Assembly: GCA_900552845.1 (NCBI GenBank)
Contig: USBC01000116.1
Coordinates: 1-5,805 of the forward strand
From: an uncultured Oscillospiraceae bacterium
GTDB lineage: Bacteria > Bacillota > Clostridia > Oscillospirales > Ruminococcaceae
Direction of reading: 5' to 3'
DNA: 5,805 bases
The notes below the pieces were generated by a model. The model worked only from the letters and a program-made list of their open reading frames with translations. It was not told the DNA's origin and did not search any database. The position numbers were made by a program, and so were the translations under genes. How positions within the stretch are numbered: position 1 is the stretch's first letter; each line of letters starts with the position of its first letter. This document shows, one piece after another, positions 1-5,188 of the stretch.

Positions 1-438
1 GGCCTTCTCGGCAAGGGGCGCAAACTCCGGGTCGTTAAACAGGGCGGTGACTATCTCGTCGGAGACCGCGCCGTCTATGGAGCCTGCCGAGTGCGAGAGG
101 ATGCGCTTTTCCTCAAAGGGCATGTCGCCCTCCTCATAGGTGACCATGTTGCAGCGATAGGCAACGTCGCCTGCATTGAGCTTTATGCCGGTCGCCGCGG
201 CTTCAAGCGGCGCGCGTCCCGTGTAGTAAAGGTTCGGGTCGCAGCCGAAAATGGACATTATCGCCGTATCGCTTCCGGCAGGCAGACCGCGCGGAACGTT
301 CAGCACGCTGCCGACCTCGCCGCGCGCGGCAAGCTCGTCGATAAACGGTTTTTTTGCATATTCAAGCGGAGTCAGACCGCCGAGCTCAGGGACCGGGTTG
401 TCGGCTATACCGTCACCTATTATGAGAATGTACTTCAT
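1..438 (-). CDS. apgM: 2,3-bisphosphoglycerate-independent phosphoglycerate mutase, archaeal type (apgM family), N-terminal part
   Basis: The first 146 residues are visible; the gene leaves the window at base 1. The family belongs to the alkaline phosphatase superfamily and interconverts 3- and 2-phosphoglycerate in glycolysis, in the cytoplasm. Seen here: the N-terminal metal-binding motif IIGDGIAD (Asp9), PELGG with TPLE at 18-26, the nucleophile segment PAGSDTA (Ser56), the stretch YYTGRAPLEA at 71-80, and RCNMVT at 95-100 followed by HSAG at 116-119. All are family hallmarks in the right order. The ATG at 436-438 follows AAGGAG with 8 bases between. Isoleucine is ATA in 7 of 11 codons, against 2 of 14 in the neighbouring ispA. 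A related group in this family (COG3635) is predicted to act as a stand-in homoserine kinase in threonine synthesis; the visible part cannot decide between the two roles. Family assignment is firm, exact substrate is not. Confidence 0.88.
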   Translation of the reverse strand, partial: MKYILIIGDGIADNPVPELGGLTPLEYAKKPFIDELAARGEVGSVLNVPRGLPAGSDTAIMSIFGCDPNLYYTGRAPLEAAATGIKLNAGDVAYRCNMVTYEEGDMPFEEKRILSHSAGSIDGAVSDEIVTALFNDPEFAPLAEKA

Positions 439-480
439 CGTTATCACTCCTTGCTTCGGAATTTGGAATATGAATCATTA
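439..480 (-). other. Junction between truncated ispA and apgM
   Basis: This short AT-rich stretch includes the ispA stop (TAA at 478-480, followed at once in frame by TGA) and the ribosome binding site of apgM (AAGGAG, 8 bases before the ATG). No inverted repeat or transposase remnant is visible. The missing C-terminal part of the prenyltransferase is not encoded in any frame here, so a simple frameshift does not explain the early stop. It is the point where gene content and codon habit both change. Confidence 0.6.
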
Positions 481-505
481 TAAAATATCATCAACGATTT
501 GAAAA
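477..505 (-). promoter_or_regulatory. Possible promoter for apgM at the ispA break
   Basis: On the minus strand a perfect -10 box TATAAT (477-482) lies across the ispA stop codon. Seventeen bases upstream is TTTTCA (500-505), a 4-of-6 match to the -35 consensus. Transcription would begin near 470, giving a leader of about 30 bases before apgM. The upstream element is weak and sits inside ispA coding sequence, so this may be chance. Confidence 0.3.
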
Positions 506-1158
506 GCCAAACCTACCTTTGCCGCATAAAGATCCGCCTGCAACACGACATCACGAGGAGCACCGGCTGCAAGGCACCCTATTACCGCGGCAGCACGGAT
601 CAGAGCGCCGGTTTTCATGCCGTGCATCGCTTCCAACTGCTCCGGCGTCATGGTGACTTCCTCCGGTGTGGTATCAATTACCTGGCCGCCGATCATACCA
701 TCAACGCCTGCCGCACGCGAAATCTGGCTAATACATCTCAGTACGGTTTCCGCAGGTAGCGTTCCGTTAAAATATGCATCTGACGCAGCTGAAAAAGCAT
801 GGGTTAATAACGCATCTCCCGCCAGCAGAGCAATCCCCTCGCCAAAGCGGATATGGCAGGAAGGCTTTCCTCTGCGCAAATCATCATTATCCATACAAGG
901 CAGATCGTCGTGGATCAGAGAGTATGCATGGATCATTTCCACAGCACATGCCAAAGGTAAAGCAGATTGCACTTCCCCGCCGCATAGCTCACACATCGCC
1001 AGAGTAAGGCACCCTCGAATACGTTTTCCGCCGTGCAAAAGGCTGTATGCCATTGCTTCGCATACCCTTCCTTGTGGCAATTGCACCGGAGGAAGATATT
1101 GCGGCAATGCATTTTCTATCATAGTGCAGTATTCCGGATATCGCTCAGTCCATGTCAT
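478..1158 (-). pseudogene. ispA: Polyprenyl diphosphate synthase (farnesyl/geranylgeranyl type), C-terminally truncated
   Basis: Class I trans-prenyltransferase of isoprenoid synthesis; it condenses isopentenyl diphosphate with allylic diphosphates. Counting from the ATG at 1156-1158, it shows GGKRIR at 43-48, the first aspartate-rich motif DDLPCMD at 84-90 followed by NDDLRRGKP, GGQVID at 157-162, MKTG at 181-184 and FQIVDD at 219-224. The last is the start of the second aspartate-rich motif, DDxxD. The protein then stops after DDIL at residue 226, while family members run to about 290-300. The final Asp of that motif and the C-terminal helices are missing, so activity is doubtful. An in-frame GTG (1165-1167) and ATG (1162-1164) are possible starts, but AGGTG sits 6 bases before the ATG at 1158, which I prefer. 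It overlaps xseB by 14 bases, suggesting coupled translation. Family is sure; calling it a broken gene is inference from length. Confidence 0.82.
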
Positions 1159-1354
1159 CTGCATCACCTTCCAACTGCATTTTTCCCATCTCTACCTTTT
1201 GACGAGCTTCGGACAGTAGCTTATCGCAGCTTTTACTGATTTCTATTCCCTTTGTATAAAGCTCTAATGCCTCCTCTAACGGAAGTTCCTCCGCAGAAAG
1301 GCGCTGAACGATCATTTCAAGCTCATTAAGCTTTTGCTCTAATGATTTAGACAT
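1145..1354 (-). CDS. xseB: Exodeoxyribonuclease VII small subunit
   Basis: XseB binds the large subunit XseA to form exonuclease VII, a cytoplasmic nuclease that degrades single-stranded DNA to short oligonucleotides. At 69 residues it has the usual size. The sequence is a helical hairpin with the family pattern: LEQKLNELE at 5-13, a central LPLEEALELYTKGIE at 24-38, then a charged second helix KLLSEARQKVE at 45-55, and an acidic tail. It starts at the ATG at 1352-1354, with AAAGGAG 6 bases upstream embedded in the last codons of xseA. Only 3 bases separate the two genes, so the two subunits are co-expressed, as expected for a complex. Its 3' end overlaps the start of ispA. Confidence 0.95.
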   Translation of the reverse strand: MSKSLEQKLNELEMIVQRLSAEELPLEEALELYTKGIEISKSCDKLLSEARQKVEMGKMQLEGDADDMD

Positions 1355-1357
1355 AAT

Positions 1358-2581
1358 CTACTCCTTTCGAGGGTTTACAGCCGTAACAGAAGAAAGCACC
1401 TCACCATCTTTAACGCGTGTAAGAATTGTATCGCCTGTTTTTACATCACGACAGAAATACAGCGGGATATGATCCCCCTGCTGTACTTTATAGGTGATAC
1501 TGTACCCTCGTTCCACCGGCAAAGCCGGATTCAACAGCTCCAGTTGACCATACAGATGATCCGACTGCTGTGTAAGCCGCCACAGGATATACTGCATATT
1601 TCCCAGCAAAAGCTGTGTTAAGTAATCCAAGTGCTGACGGTTTTTGCTGTACAGCACCTGCGGTGATCGTGCGCGAAGAACCCTTTGTAATGAATCACTA
1701 TGCCGGCTAAGCTCATACAGCTTCCGCTCCATCGCCCCCTGCAAGCGACTTTTTACAAGTAAAAAATCATTGAGCAGCTCTACTTTGGAAATGCAGCAAT
1801 ACTGGCAAGCTGCCGTTGGGGTTGCTGCCCGAAGATCCGCCACCTCATCTAAGAGGGTGACATCGACATCATGTCCTACTGCAGAAATGACAGGCATGGG
1901 AGAAGCCGCTACTGCGCGCAGCAATCTTTCATCATTAAAAACCGCCAATGTTTCGGCTGCACCGCCGCCGCGAGCGATGACAATAACATCGCAGCGGTTC
2001 TCCGCAACAGCACAACGCAAGGCGTGAAGGATTTCATCTACTGCCGCTGTTCCCTGTACAGTGGCAGGATAAAGAATAATGGGAATTAAATCATTGTGAC
2101 GCCGCATCCCGGTGATAATGTCTTGAACCGCTGCCCCTTCGGCTGAGGTGATAACCCCAATAGCTCTTGGAAAATATGGTGCCTTGCGCTTGCGCTCGGG
2201 AGAAAGCAGCCCTTCTGTCATCAGTTTTTGCCGCAGAGCAGCATAATCTACGCTTGCTGTTCCCTGCCCAATTCCTTGAATATCATAAGCGGTAAGCTGG
2301 TACAGACCGTCCCTCTCATATAAGGTCACGGCGCCTCGCACAATAACAGTGTCACCCTCAGCCGGAAATGAAAGAACTCTTTCGGCATACCGCGCAAACA
2401 TGATACACCGCAGCATAGCATCTCCCTCACTGAGGGTAAAGTAGATGTGGCCAGAACCGTTGCGTCGACTCATGCTGGTTAGTTCACCTTTTACCAGAAG
2501 ATCGCCCAGCAATGGATTTTCTTCCAATTGAGCCTTGATATAGCGGTTGAGCTGAGAAACCTTGATAACCTGAGTCGGCAA
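1358..2581 (-). CDS. xseA: Exodeoxyribonuclease VII large subunit
   Basis: This is the catalytic subunit of exonuclease VII. Residues about 1-105 form the OB-fold DNA-binding domain (VSQLNRYIK at 8-16, VKGELTS at 30-36). The catalytic domain follows, with GVITSAEGAAVQD at 142-154, IARGGG at 202-207, FNDE at 215-218, AVGHDVDVT at 234-242 and ADLRAATPTAA at 248-258. Asp154, Arg204, His237 and Asp240 align with residues reported as important in E. coli XseA. A helical region follows at about 265-345, then the C-terminal segment with ERGYSI at 357-362 and KDGEV at 391-395. At 407 residues it is near the lower end of the family. There is no ATG start: GTG at 2588-2590 has its GGGAGG too close, while TTG at 2579-2581 has GGAGG 8 bases upstream and gives the usual N-terminus. 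An in-frame TGA lies just upstream. The RGGGSxED motif is changed to RGGGAAET. Confidence 0.95.
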   Translation of the reverse strand: MPTQVIKVSQLNRYIKAQLEENPLLGDLLVKGELTSMSRRNGSGHIYFTLSEGDAMLRCIMFARYAERVLSFPAEGDTVIVRGAVTLYERDGLYQLTAYDIQGIGQGTASVDYAALRQKLMTEGLLSPERKRKAPYFPRAIGVITSAEGAAVQDIITGMRRHNDLIPIILYPATVQGTAAVDEILHALRCAVAENRCDVIVIARGGGAAETLAVFNDERLLRAVAASPMPVISAVGHDVDVTLLDEVADLRAATPTAACQYCCISKVELLNDFLLVKSRLQGAMERKLYELSRHSDSLQRVLRARSPQVLYSKNRQHLDYLTQLLLGNMQYILWRLTQQSDHLYGQLELLNPALPVERGYSITYKVQQGDHIPLYFCRDVKTGDTILTRVKDGEVLSSVTAVNPRKE

Positions 2582-2594
2582 CGATGCCACCTCC
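2579..2594 (-). promoter_or_regulatory. Ribosome binding site deciding a TTG start for xseA
   Basis: The minus strand reads GGGAGGTGGCATCGTTG here. GGAGG lies 8 bases before the TTG at 2579-2581, the normal spacing. The GTG at 2588-2590 is part of, or touches, the Shine-Dalgarno sequence and so is a poor start. The next in-frame ATG is over 100 bases further in and would remove conserved residues. Confidence 0.6.
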
Positions 2595-2611
2595 CTACAT
2601 CACTGCATGAT

Positions 2612-2656
2612 AAAAAGCGCAAAAGGGAGCCTGCCGCCCGAGGGCGCAGCACTCCC
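2612..2656 (-). terminator. Terminator-like hairpin between nusB and xseA
   Basis: On the minus strand, starting 6 bases after the nusB stop codon, GGGAG (2652-2656) pairs with CTCCC (2625-2629). Inside, CTGC pairs with GCAG and GCC with GGC around a CTCG loop, with small bulges. TTTTGCGCTTTTT follows at once. This fits a Rho-independent terminator or attenuator. With no promoter seen before xseA, partial read-through may feed the xseA-xseB-ispA genes. Confidence 0.6.
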
Positions 2657-2662
2657 TGCTCA

Positions 2663-3091
2663 TCATTCCTCAGCTTCGTCGGGAAGAGCCGCTTCACCCA
2701 TTGTACCGCGAACATATCCGCCCAATACGCCGTTGATATAAGAGGCATCCTCCGGACCGGCATACCTTTTTGCCAGTTCTACCGCCTCATTGATGATAGC
2801 GCCTACAGGAGCATCTTTCACATAGGCGATTTCGGTAATAGCCATCATTAGAATGGCCAACGACACCTTGGGCAGACGGTTGGCTTTCCACTTCTTGCTG
2901 TACAGCTCTACCGCAGAGAGGTTGTCCTCCCAGTGTAGGCGAACCTGTTCGGCAATGGCGACAGCATACTCGTCCACCGTCTCATCTCGAAAAATGAGAG
3001 CGTTGTCCACCATCTCACCAACGGTGTTATCGTTAAAATTCATCTCAAAAATCATCGCAAGAGCTTGCTCACGAGCTTCTCGTCTGCTCAT
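2663..3091 (-). CDS. nusB: Transcription antitermination factor NusB
   Basis: NusB is a small all-helical RNA-binding protein that pairs with NusE (ribosomal protein S10) on boxA RNA and helps RNA polymerase pass terminators, mainly in rRNA operons. At 142 residues it has the usual size. Family marks seen are the basic N-terminal helix SRREAREQAL at 2-11, KWKANRLPKVSLAILMMAI at 67-85, and the C-terminal signature NEAVELAKRY at 101-110 with YINGVLG at 118-124. A short acidic tail ends the protein. The ATG at 3089-3091 follows GGAGG with 10 bases between. The gene is flanked by a terminator-like hairpin on each side, and no promoter is visible in the short upstream gap, so expression probably depends on read-through from the Asp23-family gene or on a promoter inside it. 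Confidence 0.95.
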   Translation of the reverse strand: MSRREAREQALAMIFEMNFNDNTVGEMVDNALIFRDETVDEYAVAIAEQVRLHWEDNLSAVELYSKKWKANRLPKVSLAILMMAITEIAYVKDAPVGAIINEAVELAKRYAGPEDASYINGVLGGYVRGTMGEAALPDEAEE

Positions 3092-3113
3092 ATTTTGTCG
3101 TCCTCCACTCAGT

Positions 3114-3149
3114 AAAAACAGCCCCCTTAATGCAATATAAGAAGGCTGT
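3114..3149 (-). terminator. Intrinsic terminator after the Asp23-family gene
   Basis: The minus strand forms a 12-bp stem, ACAGCCTTCTTA with TAAGGGGGCTGT, containing two G-U pairs, around an 8-base loop (stem and loop 3118-3149). Four unpaired T residues follow the stem. It begins 11 bases past the stop codon of the Asp23-family gene. It lies before nusB, so it may end transcripts or act as an attenuator that lets a fraction through. Confidence 0.72.
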
Positions 3150-3160
3150 CAATCGAACGC

Positions 3161-3523
3161 TTATTCGGCGGTTTTAGCGGTGCGTGGCACCGAAACACCG
3201 GCAATGTAAAGGTTCACAGTAGCTACTTCGATACCGGTCATGCTTTGAACGGCGTCTTTTACCGCTTCCTGCAATTTCCGGCTCAGAACGGGGATCTTAG
3301 CATCTGGGTGTACCAAAAGACGAATATCAATGGTTGCCTTTCCTTCGTTCATCTGGATTGAAATAGGCTTTATTGTCTGCTTTTCCAACAGCCAGCCTCC
3401 GATATTGGAAACGATGGGTGCCAAGCAGGCAACACCTTCTACTTCTTTTACTGCGTATTCTGCTATCGAAGCCACAACCTCGGAGGAAATCTTCAGACTA
3501 CCGGCAGTGTTTTCATATTCCAT
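3161..3523 (-). CDS. yqhY: Asp23/Gls24 family protein (DUF322), YqhY-like
   Basis: This is a 120-residue protein of the Asp23 family. Seen here: GSLKISSEVVASIAEYAVKEVEGV at about 8-31 (a family signature, beginning with a short strand and a helix), a glycine-containing turn IGGW at 41-44, a strand TIDIRLLV at 64-71, a helix VLSRKLQEAVKDAVQSMTG at 79-97, and a final strand VATVNLYIAGV at 100-110. No membrane segment or signal peptide is present, so it should be cytoplasmic. In Bacillus subtilis the family member YqhY lies just before nusB, the same place as here, and has been linked to acetyl-CoA carboxylase activity; accB and accC, its neighbours there, are absent from this stretch. The ATG follows a near-perfect AGGAGGT with 9 bases between. 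The gene has its own promoter and terminator. Family is firm; the YqhY equivalence rests on position. Confidence 0.88.
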   Translation of the reverse strand: MEYENTAGSLKISSEVVASIAEYAVKEVEGVACLAPIVSNIGGWLLEKQTIKPISIQMNEGKATIDIRLLVHPDAKIPVLSRKLQEAVKDAVQSMTGIEVATVNLYIAGVSVPRTAKTAE

Positions 3524-3560
3524 AAATGTTGCACCTCCTGTACCAATTCGATACTTTTAT

Positions 3561-3589
3561 ATTATAGCAATATTTTATCTCGGTGGCAA
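3561..3589 (-). promoter_or_regulatory. Vegetative (sigma-A type) promoter for the Asp23-family gene
   Basis: The minus strand carries TTGCCA (3584-3589), exactly 17 bases, then a perfect TATAAT (3561-3566). The expected start of transcription is near 3554, about 30 bases before the start codon. The -35 box begins directly after the spoIIIAH stop codon. This separates the housekeeping genes from the sporulation operon upstream. Confidence 0.8.
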
Positions 3590-4102
3590 CTACTTTATTT
3601 CAATAATGGATACATTGCTTTCTTCGACATCTACCTCGCTCATCACAGCGTCCATAATCTGTGCTGCCTCACTGTCCGTCAGTCCATTACTCTGCACGAT
3701 TACATCGACCTTTTCGCTATCCAAATAGACCATGCAGTCCGTAAACCCTTTTGCCTTAATGATATTTTCAATCTTTCCTTCCGTTTCTATTGTTCTAGCG
3801 AGACTTTGTGCCTGCTGCGCCAACACAGCGGCAGCCCCCTCCTCCAGTGCCGAGTCTTCAAGCATATATTTTAATGCGTCCATAGCTTCATCGCGGGATT
3901 GTGTTCGGCTAAGGCGTGCTGAAACAAAATAGGCGTCCCCATAGTTTGCGGTGCTTTGTCCGTCCTCCGGCGCATTTATCTCGGTTCCGGCAGCCACATA
4001 GTCATTCTGCTTCATATAATCCCAGTTGAGATATACCGCAGCACCCAGTGCCAGTACCAGTGCGCCCAGTACGACATGCCCCTTTTTAATAGAAAACTTC
4101 AT
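3590..4102 (-). CDS. spoIIIAH: Stage III sporulation protein AH
   Basis: SpoIIIAH is made in the mother cell and sits in the outer forespore membrane. Its extracellular domain binds SpoIIQ from the forespore, building the channel needed for late forespore gene expression. The 170-residue protein has a basic N-terminus, one membrane segment at about 9-26, a short polar linker at about 38-55, then FVSARLSRTQSRDEAMDAL at 59-77. The ring-building YscJ/FliF-like fold follows at about 85-170 (IIKAKGF at 114-120, strands VDVIVQS at 132-138 and VSIIEIK at 164-170). It is shorter than the B. subtilis protein (218 residues). I start at the ATG at 4100-4102, 11 bases after AAGGAG; a GTG at 4112-4114 in frame would add four residues but overlaps that ribosome site. 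It is the last gene of the spoIIIA operon, 40 bases after spoIIIAG. Confidence 0.93.
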   Translation of the reverse strand: MKFSIKKGHVVLGALVLALGAAVYLNWDYMKQNDYVAAGTEINAPEDGQSTANYGDAYFVSARLSRTQSRDEAMDALKYMLEDSALEEGAAAVLAQQAQSLARTIETEGKIENIIKAKGFTDCMVYLDSEKVDVIVQSNGLTDSEAAQIMDAVMSEVDVEESNVSIIEIK

Positions 4103-4142
4103 ATTACCATGCACTCCTTTATACTGGTTGAATTAAGAGTTA

Positions 4143-4709
4143 TCAGGAACCGGCAATACCGGGGCTGATCTTGGAAACTGTAATTTTTGCTGAGGAAATA
4201 TCGAGTGCAGTCTTAACTGCAGCGGTGACCTCCGCCACTACCCTTTGATCTCCACCGCCGGCGCATACTACTACAACGCCCTTAATTTGAGGTTCATTCA
4301 GCGATGTAATCAGCGGACTTTCCCCGTCTTCAACCATAACATAATTTTGTTCAGTGGTGTTTTTTTGCTGGGTCTTGCGCTGGTCATCGCTTTTATATTC
4401 CTCGCTTACATCGCTGTTCACCTTTTCTGTGACAGCATAGGTATAGGTGTATCCGCTCTTGAGCGTTATCATAACCTCCACCTCGCCTACACCGTCTATC
4501 CTCCCCAGTATTTTTTCCAAGCGAGTTTCCAGTGCCGTGGCGTATGCTTCGGCAGACGGAATGATCTCATGCTTCAGCTTTGATTGATTGTCGGTTTTGA
4601 GCATTGGCGATATTCCAATCAGCAGAATTCCTAACAGCCCGGCAGCCATAATCAGCGTTGTCTTAGCCGGTTTTTTTGCGGGTTTACCTTGATTCTTCCG
4701 TTGTTCCAT
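4143..4709 (-). CDS. spoIIIAG: Stage III sporulation protein AG
   Basis: SpoIIIAG is a mother-cell membrane protein whose outer domain forms a large multimeric ring in the space between mother cell and forespore. The 188-residue protein has a lysine-rich cytoplasmic start (4-17), one membrane helix at about 18-36, and a ring-building domain in two halves. The first half is YATALETRLEKILGRIDGVG at 56-75 with strand EVEVMITL at 76-83; the second is PQIKGVVVVCAGGG at 140-153 with helix VVAEVTAAVKTAL at 157-169 and strand KITVSKI at 175-181. The insert between them (about 84-138) has a strand-like start (YTYTYAV) and a polar middle (about 98-121). In B. subtilis this insert forms an extra beta structure of the ring. 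The ATG at 4707-4709 follows GAGG with 10 bases between and overlaps the end of spoIIIAF by 26 bases. Confidence 0.94.
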   Translation of the reverse strand: MEQRKNQGKPAKKPAKTTLIMAAGLLGILLIGISPMLKTDNQSKLKHEIIPSAEAYATALETRLEKILGRIDGVGEVEVMITLKSGYTYTYAVTEKVNSDVSEEYKSDDQRKTQQKNTTEQNYVMVEDGESPLITSLNEPQIKGVVVVCAGGGDQRVVAEVTAAVKTALDISSAKITVSKISPGIAGS

Positions 4710-5184
4710 AGGTTTCTATCCTCACATCTGCCCCTAATCGGTATTCCAGTGCTCTACTGATTGTCAGATAATGCTCGGCTACTCGCTGCGGTAGGCGCAG
4801 CAACAGATATGCCGTCTGTGTTCCATCTGGGTTCTCCGCTGTTTTTATATATATTTCGAATTCCCCTCGTTTTATACCATAGTCACTCAGATATTGGGAG
4901 GCAGCTTTTTCTATTTCCTTTTCTGAAAGCTCTATTGCACGCTCGGAAAAATATTTCTCCGTTCGCTCGGCTGTTTCGAGTCGCCGCATCTCTGCCAGAT
5001 CTGAGTTAAAAGAAATATTGAGGTCAACACGGTCGATCCATGACACCATACATATTAACAAAAAGCCCCCCAATATTACCCTCATCAATGGGCGGTAACG
5101 CTCGTCCGGGGTAAGCATCAGCACCATGCCGGAAAACAATACACCCGAAAACAGCGTATAGCACCAGTTTTGCATGCCATGCAT
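4684..5184 (-). CDS. spoIIIAF: Stage III sporulation protein AF
   Basis: SpoIIIAF is a membrane component of the SpoIIIA channel complex. The 166-residue protein has two membrane helices close together (about 8-24 and 34-50) separated by a short polar loop, a charged helical region at about 64-98 (AEMRRLETAERTEKYFSE at 64-81), and a C-terminal alpha/beta domain at about 102-160 with strands EFEIYIKTA and TAYLLLRL. This layout, two helices followed by a soluble domain, is that of the family. The ATG at 5182-5184 follows GGAGG with 8 bases between; that ribosome site overlaps the last codons of spoIIIAE, and the gap between the genes is 4 bases. A second in-frame ATG at 5173-5175 is less well placed. 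Confidence 0.92.
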   Translation of the reverse strand: MHGMQNWCYTLFSGVLFSGMVLMLTPDERYRPLMRVILGGFLLICMVSWIDRVDLNISFNSDLAEMRRLETAERTEKYFSERAIELSEKEIEKAASQYLSDYGIKRGEFEIYIKTAENPDGTQTAYLLLRLPQRVAEHYLTISRALEYRLGADVRIETYGTTEESR

Positions 5185-5188
5185 AATC

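Noticed and set aside
439..480. Insertion sequence or transposon end at the ispA break
   Set aside because: No inverted repeat, target duplication or transposase fragment can be seen in the short junction.
91..483. 130-codon open frame on the plus strand
   Set aside because: It is opposite the apgM gene, which has clear family motifs and a ribosome site.
617..1219. 200-codon open frame on the plus strand
   Set aside because: It lies opposite ispA and xseB, has a composition without any recognisable motif, and no ribosome site; it is a shadow of the minus-strand genes.
1513..1533. CCGGC/GCCGG hairpin within xseA
   Set aside because: It is short, has a 3-base loop, no T run, and sits in conserved coding sequence near the ERGYSI motif.
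2591..2662. Remnant of folD between nusB and xseA
   Set aside because: The gap is about 80 bases, filled by a hairpin and the xseA ribosome site, with no coding trace.
4040..4080. Repeated CCAGTGC/CCAGTAC units
   Set aside because: They encode the Leu/Ala/Gly-rich membrane helix of SpoIIIAH and reflect protein composition rather than a DNA repeat.
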